This document shows, piece by piece, positions 19,276 to 28,615 of a DNA stretch of 64,000 nucleotides. The notes under the pieces were generated by a model. That model worked only from the letters and a program-made list of their open reading frames with translations, was not told the DNA's origin and searched no databases. Position 1 is the first letter of the stretch; the number at the start of each line of letters is the position of its first letter. The stretch is taken from contig NZ_JACHEX010000001.1 of the NCBI RefSeq assembly GCF_014201655.1, positions 668,910-732,909 on the forward strand, given 5' to 3'. Source of the DNA: Thermosipho japonicus. Lineage in GTDB: Bacteria > Thermotogota > Thermotogae > Thermotogales > Fervidobacteriaceae. Made by a program: the position numbers and the translations under genes.

Positions 19276-20507
19276 GGCATCTATTTTATTTACAACAATT
19301 TTTTGAAAGACTTCCATCACCAGCATTTATAAAAGACAACAAATTCAGATACGTCTGGATTAACAAGGAATGGAAAAAAACTTATGAACTTGATGATAGA
19401 AAGGTTATAGGAAAAACCGATCAAAAAATTTTTGGAAATACTATTTCTGAAAAAATTGAATCAAAAGTTATTAAATCGAAAAAAAATCAAGAGTATGAAA
19501 AAGAATACAAAGACAAATTCTTCAGAGTCGTGGTTATTCCAATTAGGCTTGGCGATGGAACATACGGTGTTGCAGGAATTGAATTTGACGAAACAAAGAG
19601 ATATTTTAACGATTTAGTACTTCAAGCCAACCTAAAAGTATCAGAAATAATTAGAGAACTTTTAGTTTCACCACTTGAGAGTAAAGATTTTTTTGTTGAA
19701 AGGCTCCTTGATAAAGTTCAGGAAAAAATGCACTTGGAAAAGTATGCATTAATAAAAAATGATGAAATTATAAAAAGTTTCTTTCCAGAAAATGTATGTT
19801 TGAAAGCAATGACTAAGGAAGGAATAAAAGAGTTTAGTGTAAATACTGTAAAATATATTGTCATACCCTTTGATGAATACAAAGTTGTTATTAATAGCTC
19901 TCCAATTACACTTAAACTTACTAATTACATTGTTCCTTTAATATTGCCAAAAGTTGAAAATGTTTTGTCAATGATAGAAAACGAAGCAAGAAAAAAACAA
20001 TATTATACAACCATGGAAAAAATGGTTGAAGCTGTTATCTCATGGAAAAAAGCAAAACTTGAAGATTTTCTCCAAAAAGTGCTTGAAGATATTGTTCAAA
20101 TTATACCTGAAGCAGAAAAAGGAACTGTGTGGTTAATAAAAGATGGAAAATACAAATGTATTGCCGAAGTAGGATACAAAGATGCTACAAAACTTGAATT
20201 TCCACCAGAAAAAACCTCATACGGTCAAAAAATTGAGGAGATGATAAAAGAAGGATACACAGTATTCGAAATTGAAGGAGCAAAAGATTTAGTTTCAACA
20301 AGCCCACTTGCGGAAACATTTAAAAAATATGGTATGTTCGATCCAAATTTTAGACCCCTTTTGGGAATATTCAAAGTTGGAAATAACGTTATAGGAAATA
20401 TTTCAATAGATAATTTTTCAGGAATTTCCTTTTCAAATGAAAGCAAAAAAATTCTAGAGCAATATGTAAAAATACTCTCGAATTTTTTAGAGGAATATGA
20501 AATTTAG
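19272..20507 (+). CDS. PAS and GAF domain sensor protein without an output domain
   Basis: 411 residues, predicted cytoplasmic. Residues about 8-115 look like a PAS domain (LPSPAFIKDNKFRYVWINKEW, then VIGKTDQKIFG and YGVAGIEFDETKRY). Residues about 245-405 resemble a GAF domain (LEDFLQKVLEDIVQIIPEAEKGTVWL, then IGNISIDNFSGISFSNESKKILEQY). No kinase, GGDEF, HD or HTH output is visible. The start overlaps the smc stop by 4 bases after GGAGGAGG, and the end overlaps fliJ by 11 bases, so it is firmly in this operon. It may sense a ligand and act through a partner. Exact function unknown. Confidence 0.72.
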   Translation: MRHLFYLQQFFERLPSPAFIKDNKFRYVWINKEWKKTYELDDRKVIGKTDQKIFGNTISEKIESKVIKSKKNQEYEKEYKDKFFRVVVIPIRLGDGTYGVAGIEFDETKRYFNDLVLQANLKVSEIIRELLVSPLESKDFFVERLLDKVQEKMHLEKYALIKNDEIIKSFFPENVCLKAMTKEGIKEFSVNTVKYIVIPFDEYKVVINSSPITLKLTNYIVPLILPKVENVLSMIENEARKKQYYTTMEKMVEAVISWKKAKLEDFLQKVLEDIVQIIPEAEKGTVWLIKDGKYKCIAEVGYKDATKLEFPPEKTSYGQKIEEMIKEGYTVFEIEGAKDLVSTSPLAETFKKYGMFDPNFRPLLGIFKVGNNVIGNISIDNFSGISFSNESKKILEQYVKILSNFLEEYEI

Positions 20508-20928
20508 ATTACAAAAATTGCTTGACTTTGCATCTAAACAAGAAGAATTAATAAAGCAAGAGCTTTTTAAAGTAAGGATGGAAAAAAAGAAAATTGAAGA
20601 GGAAATTCAAAAAACCGTAGATTACTTAAAATCTCTGGAAAATGAAATTTTTGGAAAGCAAATAAACGGTTTATATTTAAATATGCTCCTTGAAATTAAA
20701 AACTCTGGAGAAAAATATATAGAAAGCTTAAAAGATAAGCTTTATGAAATATCATTAATGGAAGAAAAAATTTTAAAGGACTATCTTGAAAAAAGAAAAG
20801 AAAGAAAATCTTTGGAAAAGCTTAAGGAAAGGTTTAAAAATAAAGAATATATAGAACTTCAAAGAAAAGACATTAAAAATATAGACGAAATAGCCGAAAG
20901 AAAGCACTTCTTTGGAGGGGAAAAATGA
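20497..20928 (+). CDS. fliJ: Flagellar export chaperone FliJ-like coiled-coil protein
   Basis: 143 residues, almost all charged helix: KFRLQKLLDFASKQEELIKQ at the start is the typical FliJ opening, and the rest is coiled coil of Glu, Lys and Leu. FliJ acts in the export apparatus with the FliI ATPase. The length matches the family (about 145). It starts inside the end of the PAS/GAF gene with TAGAGGAA upstream. No other flagellar gene is in the window, so the assignment rests on the N-terminal pattern and coiled coil. A general small coiled-coil protein cannot be excluded. Confidence 0.72.
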   Translation: MKFRLQKLLDFASKQEELIKQELFKVRMEKKKIEEEIQKTVDYLKSLENEIFGKQINGLYLNMLLEIKNSGEKYIESLKDKLYEISLMEEKILKDYLEKRKERKSLEKLKERFKNKEYIELQRKDIKNIDEIAERKHFFGGEK

Positions 20929-21650
20929 TATACCTGTACAAGTTTATTGGAAGTTTTGTGCAATTTCCTGGAATTTTAATAGTATTTTTTTCTCTTTTAA
21001 CTATATATTATTTTTTAAAAAAACGCCAAATTTGGCGATTTTTTCTTATTTTATCAATAGTTTTTTATCTTATTTCTTCTCCATTTTTCGTATATTTTCT
21101 TTCAAAAAGTTTCTATATAAAAGAAAAAAATATTCCCGACTCACAAAATTCGGTAATTGTGATATTGGGCGGTGGTATCACTTTTTTTGACGGAAAATAT
21201 GAAGTAGGAAATCATACGCTTAAAAGACTTCTAAAAGGCTTTGAAACTTATAAAAAAACCAATGCTCCAATAATAATTAGTGGTGGTGTAATTGGAAAAG
21301 GAATTAGCGAAAGTACTATTATGAAAAAAATCTTAGTAACCTTCGGTGTAAATATTAATGATATAATTGTTGAAGACAAGGCAAGGACAACAAAAGAAAA
21401 CGCAATTTTTGTATCAAAACTATCAAAAGAACAAAATTTTGAAAATATTATACTTGTAACTTCATTTCTTCATATGAAAAGAAGTATTATGCTCTTTGAA
21501 AAATACTCAAAAAAAAATATAATTCCTATTGTATGTGATTATCCAATAGACTATAGAAACAGCTTCTTAGATTACCTCCCCTCTGCAGAAGCACTTTATA
21601 CATTTTCCCAAATTACTCATGAATTTTTTGGGATTCTAAAAGGTGGTTAA
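20925..21650 (+). CDS. DUF218 (YdcF/SanA/ElyC-like) membrane protein
   Basis: 241 residues. Two membrane helices (about 10-32 and 40-62) precede the DUF218 domain, which begins NSVIVILGGGITFFDGKYEVG and includes APIIISGGVIGKGISES, VEDKARTTKENAIF and ILVTSFLHMKRSIMLFEK, the conserved blocks of the family. E. coli relatives SanA and ElyC affect envelope integrity and lipid-carrier metabolism; the enzyme activity is not established. Its place downstream of murG/murC fits an envelope role. The start overlaps the fliJ stop by 4 bases, with GGAGGGG upstream. Confidence 0.85.
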   Translation: MIYLYKFIGSFVQFPGILIVFFSLLTIYYFLKKRQIWRFFLILSIVFYLISSPFFVYFLSKSFYIKEKNIPDSQNSVIVILGGGITFFDGKYEVGNHTLKRLLKGFETYKKTNAPIIISGGVIGKGISESTIMKKILVTFGVNINDIIVEDKARTTKENAIFVSKLSKEQNFENIILVTSFLHMKRSIMLFEKYSKKNIIPIVCDYPIDYRNSFLDYLPSAEALYTFSQITHEFFGILKGG

Positions 21651-21761
21651 ATGAGAAAAGGAAATTTGATATCTATAGTGTTAATTGTATTTTTAATCTG
21701 TAGCTTTATACTATTAAAAATCTGGCAAATACTATATATAAGGCTTAACAGCATGCCATAA
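21651..21761 (+). CDS. 36-residue single-pass membrane peptide
   Basis: An open frame starting one base after the DUF218 stop, with GGTGG (21642-21646) before the ATG. The product starts MRKGNLISIVLIVFLIC, continues as one hydrophobic helix to about residue 28, and ends IRLNSMP. A basic N-terminus before the helix suggests N-in orientation. It fills the only gap between the DUF218 and rhomboid genes, whose own site (GGATGGTGG) comes after this stop. I do not recognise the family. Comparison between Thermosipho species would show whether it is conserved. Confidence 0.55.
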   Translation: MRKGNLISIVLIVFLICSFILLKIWQILYIRLNSMP

Positions 21762-21779
21762 TGAAAGGATGGTGGATTT

Positions 21780-22481
21780 ATGTTTCCATTGTATGATACC
21801 ATACCTAGCAGAAAAAAGCCGTACATTACATACACTATTATATTTATAAACGTTGCCGTATTTTTATACGAGTTAATACTTAATAACACTGAACTTCAAC
21901 AATTTTTCTTTAACTATGGTGTGGTTCCACTGAGATATACTCACGTATTAACAAATAAAATAAAGTATGTTTACCAATGGAATATAATAGAAAATATAAT
22001 CTATTCAAACCCTATTTTCCCTTTTATCTCACATATGTTTGTACATGGTGGTTGGTCACATATACTTGGAAATATGTGGTTTTTGTGGATTTTTGGTGAT
22101 AATGTTGAAGATAGGATGGGACATTTTAACTACCTTCTTTTTTATTTAACAGGTGGATTATTTGCATTATTTTTCCACATGGCCTTTAATCTTTTCTCTC
22201 CTTACCCTCTTGTAGGCGCATCAGGCGCTATTTCCGCAGTTATGGGAGCATACTTTGTTAATTTTTGGTATTCAAAAATTGTCTCTTTGGTAATATGGTT
22301 TGTTCCATTTTTAATTGAAATTCCCGCATTTATTTATCTTTTTGTATGGTTTACTATACAAATCTTAAATGGAACATTATCTAACATAACAGGTTCAGGT
22401 GTTGCATATTGGGCTCACGCAGGTGGTTTCATATATGGAATGATTATTGGTAGCAGGGTAAGGAGGAGGTATTATATATGA
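21780..22481 (+). CDS. Rhomboid-family intramembrane serine protease
   Basis: 233 residues with six or seven membrane helices. The catalytic Ser is in VGASGAISAVMGAYF (Ser148) and the catalytic His in YWAHAGGFIYG (His213). The conserved WSHILGNMWFLWIFG block after FVHGG is present. Rhomboids cleave membrane proteins within the bilayer; the substrate is unknown. GGATGGTGG precedes ATG 21780, and the end overlaps ansA by 4 bases. The 36-residue membrane peptide just upstream is a conceivable substrate or partner, but nothing in the sequence proves it. Confidence 0.92.
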   Translation: MFPLYDTIPSRKKPYITYTIIFINVAVFLYELILNNTELQQFFFNYGVVPLRYTHVLTNKIKYVYQWNIIENIIYSNPIFPFISHMFVHGGWSHILGNMWFLWIFGDNVEDRMGHFNYLLFYLTGGLFALFFHMAFNLFSPYPLVGASGAISAVMGAYFVNFWYSKIVSLVIWFVPFLIEIPAFIYLFVWFTIQILNGTLSNITGSGVAYWAHAGGFIYGMIIGSRVRRRYYI

Positions 22482-23485
22482 AAAAGGTGGTAATATTAAC
22501 AACTGGCGGAACAATTGCTATGGTAAAAAATGAACAGGGGGTAGTTCCATACGATAAGGGTAACGCTTTAATAAGTGAAATACCTTCACTTAAAAACCTT
22601 GGTGTTAAAATTGAAGTTAGAGAATTTTCGAATATACCAAGCCCTCATATGACTCCACAGAAAATGTGGGAACTTTCAAGAACTATAGATGAAATTTTAA
22701 AAGATAACGATGTTATAGGTGTTGTAGTAACTCATGGGACAGACACACTTGAGGAAACTTCTTATCTTTTAGACTTGACTCTAAAATCTGAAAAACCTGT
22801 TGTTTGTACAGCAGCTATGAGAAATATTGGCGAACTGGGAACAGACGGTCCAAGAAATGTTTATTCCTCTGTATTAACAGTTTTATCTCCGCAAGCTAAT
22901 CAAATGGGGGTAATGGTCTGTTTAAATGATGAAATCCACGCAGCTAGAGAAGTAACAAAGACTTATACAAGCAACGTGGCAACTTTTGACTCTCCAGGTT
23001 ACGGCCCCTTAGGAATTGTTGATGAAGATAATGTCATATTCTTTAGAAAATCTCTTACAAGGGAAAAAATTTTAGTCGATAAAATAGAAGAGAAGGTGGC
23101 GCTAATAAAGACTTTTACTGGAGATGATGGAAAATTATTAAAATATGCCGCAGAAATAGGTTATAAAGGAATAATACTTGAAGGATTTGGAAGAGGAAAC
23201 GTTCCACCATTAGTAGCAGAAGCAGTTGAGGAAATTGTAAAAGAAAAGAAAATACCTGTAATAATTACCTCAAGATGTTTTAAAGGTAGAGTATACCCTG
23301 TGTATGGATATGCTGGTGGAGGAGCTGACTTGAGGAAAAAAGGTGCTATTATGAGTGAACATCCAATAGGCCAAAAAGCAAAGATAAAACTGATGGTTGT
23401 CCTCGGAAAAACAAGCAACCTGGAGGAAATAAGGCAATATTTTGAACCTAACATTTCAAGGAGGATTATACTACATGAAGGATAA
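22478..23485 (+). CDS. ansA: L-asparaginase (type I, cytoplasmic form)
   Basis: 335 residues, no signal peptide. The first catalytic Thr lies in VVILTTGGTIAMVKN, and the second Thr-Asp motif is VVVTHGTDTLEETSYLL. AAMRNIGELGTDGPRNV and ILEGFGRGNVPP are also conserved in asparaginases. It converts L-asparagine to aspartate and ammonia. AGGAGGTAT lies before ATG 22478. Its end overlaps the next gene by 11 bases. Archaeal-type GatD is less likely given the length and lack of an N-terminal extension. Confidence 0.9.
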   Translation: MKKVVILTTGGTIAMVKNEQGVVPYDKGNALISEIPSLKNLGVKIEVREFSNIPSPHMTPQKMWELSRTIDEILKDNDVIGVVVTHGTDTLEETSYLLDLTLKSEKPVVCTAAMRNIGELGTDGPRNVYSSVLTVLSPQANQMGVMVCLNDEIHAAREVTKTYTSNVATFDSPGYGPLGIVDEDNVIFFRKSLTREKILVDKIEEKVALIKTFTGDDGKLLKYAAEIGYKGIILEGFGRGNVPPLVAEAVEEIVKEKKIPVIITSRCFKGRVYPVYGYAGGGADLRKKGAIMSEHPIGQKAKIKLMVVLGKTSNLEEIRQYFEPNISRRIILHEG

Positions 23486-24479
23486 AGATTTAAAGGCTGC
23501 TTTTTTTGTTGGAATATATGCTTTAATTTTTCTTATTTTCTGCATTATTTTTGATACAATTCTAAATATCTTTGTTTTCACATTAATGTCAGTTTTGATT
23601 GTGAATCTAATTGCCAAATTTTTCAAACTTATTAAGATTTCTACAAAAACTTCCATAATTTTAGGATTGATAATTTATTTTTTTATAATTATTTATGGTA
23701 TAATATTAATAATCCCATCTGTAGCTCAACAATTTGGAGAATTTATTGCTACTATAAATTCGGTCTTTGAGAATAAAGCATGGGAAAGTTATCTTGAAAA
23801 TAATCCAGAACTTCTCAGCGGAGTAAATGACGTTATGAATTGGGTAAGGCCAAAATTGAATGATCTGACAACTTCTTTGCTAAATAACGTAGCAAAAGGA
23901 ACGCCTACATTTTTTATAACAATATTCTACTCTATCTTACTTACAATATACATCCTACTATACTCTTCATGGTTAAAAAACACATTCCCTAATCTATTTC
24001 CGAAAGATATTAGAAATGATGTGGCAACTTTCTTTGACAAAGTATACTCTACTCTCTCTAATTTTGTAAACGTTGTAGTAATTAATGCTGTAATAACAGC
24101 TATAGCTTTTTATATCGTGTCATCGTTTTACTTTAAGGATCTTGCAGCCATATTATCATTTTGGGCAGGTATAACAAACTTAATACCAATTGTTGGAGTC
24201 TTTTTTGAATATGTACCTGTGTTCTTATTCTCGCTAACGCTTGGCCTAAAAGGATTTATCATTGTTAATATTTTCGTTATAGCTATTCATCTTGCACTTT
24301 TCATAATTTTTGTAAATGTTATGAAGATGAATCTTAACCTAAATCCTGTTTTAATGATAATTGCAATAATAATTGTAAATCAGATATTTGGCCTTGTCGG
24401 TACCTTTTTTGCTGTTCCTCTTTTAATATTTGTTGTTGCGTATTGGGAAAAATTTGTAAAACCAAAGTTTGAAACTTAA
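23475..24479 (+). CDS. AI-2E family (PerM/YdiK-like) transporter
   Basis: 334 residues with about seven to eight membrane helices and a central soluble segment (about residues 75-140). SFWAGITNLIPIVGVFFEYVPV and the following gap LGLKGFIIVNIFVIAIH, then NQIFGLVGTFFAVPLLIFV, are the conserved C-terminal blocks of the AI-2 exporter-like family. Characterised members include putative AI-2 exporters and Na+/H+ antiporters, so the substrate is open. The start is ATG 23475 with AGGAGGAT upstream; a TTG-like upstream frame opening at 23442 lies within ansA and lacks a site. Confidence 0.87.
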   Translation: MKDKDLKAAFFVGIYALIFLIFCIIFDTILNIFVFTLMSVLIVNLIAKFFKLIKISTKTSIILGLIIYFFIIIYGIILIIPSVAQQFGEFIATINSVFENKAWESYLENNPELLSGVNDVMNWVRPKLNDLTTSLLNNVAKGTPTFFITIFYSILLTIYILLYSSWLKNTFPNLFPKDIRNDVATFFDKVYSTLSNFVNVVVINAVITAIAFYIVSSFYFKDLAAILSFWAGITNLIPIVGVFFEYVPVFLFSLTLGLKGFIIVNIFVIAIHLALFIIFVNVMKMNLNLNPVLMIIAIIIVNQIFGLVGTFFAVPLLIFVVAYWEKFVKPKFET

Positions 24480-24498
24480 TCTTTTGGAGGTGGTTTAT

Positions 24499-26985
24499 AT
24501 GAAAAGAATTATTTATCTATTTATCTTTTTCATAGTTTTAACCTTTCTACTTTGGTCATGTGGATTGAAAATTCCAAATGAACTTCCTAAAAATATTGAA
24601 GTCAAGTATACAAAACACGTAGAATTACCAATAACAACTTTTAAGTTCGAAACAAAAGACATTACTAATGATCTATTTAATAGTATGCAAGAACAAGCCA
24701 TTAATGTAATTGATGGAAATCCTGTGACATTACAATATGCCACAAATATAGAATTCTCTCCAAAAGATCTGCTAAATGATTTTGAACAACAAATTAATGA
24801 CTTTTTAGAAAATTTTAAAAATAGTATAAGTCTTTCATTCTCAGCTGATCAAGCTTTTGATATTGTCACACAATCAACCACGCTCGCTTTACCTAATGTT
24901 CCATCAATAACCGGGGAAATTAACTTAGATCCTATATCTTTTGACGATTTATCTTTATTATCTATTACTATACCCTTAAGTAGCTCTCAAAGCTCTGTAT
25001 CTACTGATGTTACTTTTGAAACAGATAAATTCTCCTCTATACACCTTAATGCAGGAAATGTAATTTTAACAAGTACAAATCCAGATCTTGAATTGGGAAT
25101 AATAATATCTGGAAAAGAATTTAAAAACAATGATTCTGTTGCAGATTTAACACTGGAAAACGGGCAAACAATAACATTAGTTGGAACATATACCGGTTCT
25201 GAAGCATATACTACAGCAAATGTTGAAGTAAAGCTTGTCAATTTAAAAGTTGATAAGGGGACAGGTATAAATAGTGTAAACTCTAAGATAGCAATAACAC
25301 CTATATCCTTAAATGCACTTGACACCAAAGAGTATCAAATAAAACTTTCTGGAAATATTCTATCTGATTTTTTTATTGACGCTACAAATTTAAATTTAGA
25401 AAAAGAGATCATTATTAAATCCGAAAGTCAGATCGTTGCTTCGGGAAGCCCTGTTACTTTCGATGAAAATAAATCAATAAACTCTACAGTTCCTCTTACT
25501 ATAGAAGCTACATTGACACTCTCGGGAAGTAGTGTAGATTTAGATATTTCAAAACCGATTACTTACTCGATTGTTCCAAATGCTTCGATCATAGAAATAC
25601 AAAATTATCCAATTAACTTTACACAAACTATAGAACTCCCTGAAAATTTAATTGAAACAAAAATTGGAACTGGAACTGTTAATTTAGAATTTAGTGGTCT
25701 CTCAGATTTACAAGTAACCGGAAGTGTTTTTGACAGTACAATTACTAATGCTATAACATCTTCTGGAACAATAGCATATATAGATTTCTCAGGTATTTCT
25801 CTACCGGCCACTATAACTTTACAAACAATTTCAGGAAAAATTACAGACAATCAAATTTCATTTGCTGGATTCCTTTCTGATGATTTTGAAATTGAACAAG
25901 CAAAAATTTCAAACGAATTTTTAAATTCTTCGAAACAGAACTTATCATTTGAAATTCCCGCTAAAGTTAAAGATTTTCTAAATTCTGTCGATGCAACTAT
26001 TGTGATAAATATGGACTATGCAGCAACTAATATATCCGATTTAAAATTAAATATCCAATCAAACTTCTTTGAAAACAAAGAAATTCTACTTAGTGATTCA
26101 GGAAATGCCACAATAAGCAACAATGTTAAAACCCTTGACTTTAACTCTCTTAGCCAAATAAATATTTCGGTAGAAGCAACTGGAACACCTATAATAAGAA
26201 ATATAAAAAAGGGAAAAACTTACGGTATTGATTTGATAATCTCTGTTCCAAAATTTGATCTCGATAATTTCAACGTAAAATCTCAAAAATTAGAAATACT
26301 ACCACAAACTACACTTGTTGATTTTTCAACAATAGATGCTTCTGATATTCTTTCTAGTCTTGAACTAGATATAGATATGCCGTTAAAATTCCTTGCAACA
26401 AATACTTCAATAGATGCAACTCTAATTTTATCGTTATCTAACAACACATTTGAAATTGCTTCAAATGGTGGAACTGTTAATATAGGTGACTATATTGAAC
26501 AATTAATTAGAAATGCTTCATCAATTACTATTTCAGCATCTCTTGTAACAAGTGATGGAATTTTAACAAAAGATTCTATATTTGGCTTTGATGCATTAGT
26601 ATCTATACCACTTTCTGGAACACCAACAAAAAATATCGAATTGTACACCAGTGCTAATGATGATTCATTAGATTTAAGTGATATTTCTCCATTGGTTAAT
26701 ATAATTGACTCTGCAACAATAACGTTTGCTAAATGGGAAAACTCAACTGGTTTAGAAGCAAAAGCTTCAATTAATGGGAAAGAATTTTTAATTGGAAAAT
26801 CCACACCAACAATTTCTTTAACAAACGCAGAATTAAAAGAATTAATAAATTCTCCAAATATTTCTGTTTACTTGCCTACTGAAAAATTCATACAATTTAA
26901 TTCGGAAGGTCTTATTGACATCGCACCGTATTTAATACTAGATTTGAAAGTTGCAACAAACGTTACATTTGAAGGAGGGATGTAA
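24499..26985 (+). CDS. Large exported lipoprotein, beta-rich repeats, unknown function
   Basis: 828 residues. The N-terminus MKRIIYLFIFFIVLTFLLW ends with SC-G, a lipobox, so Cys about residue 21 should be lipidated. The rest is nearly all Ser/Thr/Asn/Ile-rich predicted beta strand with repeated themes (ITLSGS-like, SSITI-like) and no catalytic motif I can see. The start is ATG 24499 with GGAGGTGG upstream. It ends two bases before a probable outer-membrane barrel gene, so the pair probably forms an envelope complex. The low-complexity strand pattern suggests stacked beta-sandwich domains. I do not recognise the family. Confidence 0.75.
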   Translation: MKRIIYLFIFFIVLTFLLWSCGLKIPNELPKNIEVKYTKHVELPITTFKFETKDITNDLFNSMQEQAINVIDGNPVTLQYATNIEFSPKDLLNDFEQQINDFLENFKNSISLSFSADQAFDIVTQSTTLALPNVPSITGEINLDPISFDDLSLLSITIPLSSSQSSVSTDVTFETDKFSSIHLNAGNVILTSTNPDLELGIIISGKEFKNNDSVADLTLENGQTITLVGTYTGSEAYTTANVEVKLVNLKVDKGTGINSVNSKIAITPISLNALDTKEYQIKLSGNILSDFFIDATNLNLEKEIIIKSESQIVASGSPVTFDENKSINSTVPLTIEATLTLSGSSVDLDISKPITYSIVPNASIIEIQNYPINFTQTIELPENLIETKIGTGTVNLEFSGLSDLQVTGSVFDSTITNAITSSGTIAYIDFSGISLPATITLQTISGKITDNQISFAGFLSDDFEIEQAKISNEFLNSSKQNLSFEIPAKVKDFLNSVDATIVINMDYAATNISDLKLNIQSNFFENKEILLSDSGNATISNNVKTLDFNSLSQINISVEATGTPIIRNIKKGKTYGIDLIISVPKFDLDNFNVKSQKLEILPQTTLVDFSTIDASDILSSLELDIDMPLKFLATNTSIDATLILSLSNNTFEIASNGGTVNIGDYIEQLIRNASSITISASLVTSDGILTKDSIFGFDALVSIPLSGTPTKNIELYTSANDDSLDLSDISPLVNIIDSATITFAKWENSTGLEAKASINGKEFLIGKSTPTISLTNAELKELINSPNISVYLPTEKFIQFNSEGLIDIAPYLILDLKVATNVTFEGGM

Positions 26986-26987
26986 TT

Positions 26988-28211
26988 ATGAAAAAAACAA
27001 CGTTAATATTCTTATTTGTAATATCTATCCCAATTTTTGCAAGTATTTTAAATCCTTTTGGAAACTATACTAACCCTGGCCTTGTCCTAGAACAAAATTT
27101 CTACCTTGCTGGTACTAACTTCTATGTTGATTTACTATTTAAACAAGATCTATTAACCATTAAAGATTTAAATATATTACTTAATAAAGGAATATTGAAT
27201 TTAAACAATATAAAAAAGATTTCATTTTATTCATCATTTAACAGCTCGGCATACGGAACATTTAAACTAGGGGGTTTTGCAGTATCTCCATTCTTTAATG
27301 TCGAAGGGAACTTAGGATTGTTTATTCCAGATGAAATTAAAGATTTTATTCTCAACAGAGACATAGAAATAGATAACACATATGAATATCAACTAGATGA
27401 TAAAAATAAATTTTTGCTTGCGAATTCATTTTCAAATATGGGTTTAACAATAAATCTTGGAAAATTTTTTGTTGCACCCTATCTATATATTCCTATTCTT
27501 TATACACCTGTAAAAAATGAACAACAAACATTATATTTTAAATATACTTCTTCATCGTCTCCTGCAGAAATATACTTTAATTTAGACGGCAAAGCAAGTA
27601 TATATTCAATCTTGCCATTGGATCAAATATCTTCTGATAATTTTGATTTAAATAACTTTATTAACTCACTCGATGCAAATGACTTAGGCGTTTCTCTTTC
27701 AATAGGATATAATTCGAATAACTTCGGTTTTTCCATAAATAACGTAAAAATCAAACCATCTAATGCCAGATACAAGGCTACTCTTACTACTCTAGCTACA
27801 TTAACATATGAAGCATCTGATTTAGATATTTCTTCGAATTTTGAAGCAACTGCTATACTAGAAAATTTTCAAGAAAACAGCATTTATGTCTTTAAAGTTC
27901 CTAACATAAGTGGATATTTACAAACTTCTGGAAAAATTATAAACCTTGGTGTTAGAGGAAACTATGTTTTAGATAACACCAATCTTAATTGGAAAGCGGG
28001 ATTATTTGTTAATGGAAACTTTAAAATTCTATACCCATATTACTTTATTGATTATATAAACCCGGCAAAAGCATTTGTACACACTATTGGAAGTGAATTT
28101 GACATTCATATTATTTACTTAAATATTAATTTAAAACTTATTTCTCGCGATATTTCACCATTCAACGCAAACTCGTTTGGTTTGAGTTTTAGCTTTGGCT
28201 TCGGTATCTAG
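26988..28211 (+). CDS. Probable outer-membrane beta-barrel protein
   Basis: 407 residues with a signal peptide (MKKTTLIFLFVISIPIFAS). The mature start is ILNPFGNYTNPGLV, followed by amphipathic strands rich in Asn, Phe, Tyr and Gly; the end FNANSFGLSFSFGFGI reads as a closing barrel strand. No enzyme motif is seen. GGAGGGATGTAATT precedes the ATG, and the gene is coupled to the lipoprotein gene upstream. In the Thermotogota the outer envelope (toga) contains barrel proteins, so that location is proposed. Family not recognised. Confidence 0.7.
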   Translation: MKKTTLIFLFVISIPIFASILNPFGNYTNPGLVLEQNFYLAGTNFYVDLLFKQDLLTIKDLNILLNKGILNLNNIKKISFYSSFNSSAYGTFKLGGFAVSPFFNVEGNLGLFIPDEIKDFILNRDIEIDNTYEYQLDDKNKFLLANSFSNMGLTINLGKFFVAPYLYIPILYTPVKNEQQTLYFKYTSSSSPAEIYFNLDGKASIYSILPLDQISSDNFDLNNFINSLDANDLGVSLSIGYNSNNFGFSINNVKIKPSNARYKATLTTLATLTYEASDLDISSNFEATAILENFQENSIYVFKVPNISGYLQTSGKIINLGVRGNYVLDNTNLNWKAGLFVNGNFKILYPYYFIDYINPAKAFVHTIGSEFDIHIIYLNINLKLISRDISPFNANSFGLSFSFGFGI

Positions 28212-28213
28212 AC

Positions 28214-28242
28214 TATACAAATAATTTTATTTATGATATACT
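28214..28242 (+). promoter_or_regulatory. Promoter for the DUF1292 gene
   Basis: TATACA (28214-28219) and TATACT (28237-28242) lie 17 bases apart, immediately after the barrel gene stop and 38 bases before the ATG. Confidence 0.5.
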
Positions 28243-28279
28243 TGTTCTGAATAATTTTTAAAGAGGAGAGTTGAAAAGT

Positions 28280-28615
28280 ATGCATGATCACCATCACGAA
28301 CATGAGCACGAACACGAACATTTAGAGGCTTTTACACTTTATGATGAAGAAGGAAACGAACACAACTTTATACTACTAGCCGAAATCGAAAATGAAGGTT
28401 CAGATTATTGGGCTTGTGAAGAAATATTTGTAGAAAATGAAGAAATAACAGATTTTGGAGAACTCTACATATTCAAGAAAACAGTTGACAAAGAAGGAAA
28501 TGTATTCCTGGATACTATCGAAGACAAAGATGAATTTAACAGAGTTGCAAAAATGTTTGAGGAAATGTCCGACTTTGAAATAGTTGATGAGGAAAACGAA
28601 GATATTGACAATTAA
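28280..28615 (+). CDS. DUF1292 family small acidic protein with His-rich N-terminus
   Basis: 111 residues. The first residues are MHDHHHEHEHEHEHLEAF, alternating His and acidic, then a DUF1292-type core (FTLYDEEGNEHNFILLAEIE, then DYWACEEIFV). The family is common in Firmicutes and Thermotogota and has no established function. The start is ATG 28280, 9 bases after GAGGAGAG; an in-frame TTG at 28271 is too close to that site. The His-rich head could bind metal ions, but this is inference. The promoter of the following tRNA overlaps the end of the gene. Confidence 0.8.
   Translation: MHDHHHEHEHEHEHLEAFTLYDEEGNEHNFILLAEIENEGSDYWACEEIFVENEEITDFGELYIFKKTVDKEGNVFLDTIEDKDEFNRVAKMFEEMSDFEIVDEENEDIDN

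Noticed and set aside
20912..21190. Plus-strand frame of 92 codons overlapping the DUF218 gene
   Set aside because: Out of frame with the clearly conserved DUF218 protein, and composed of antiframe Phe/Ser/Lys residues.
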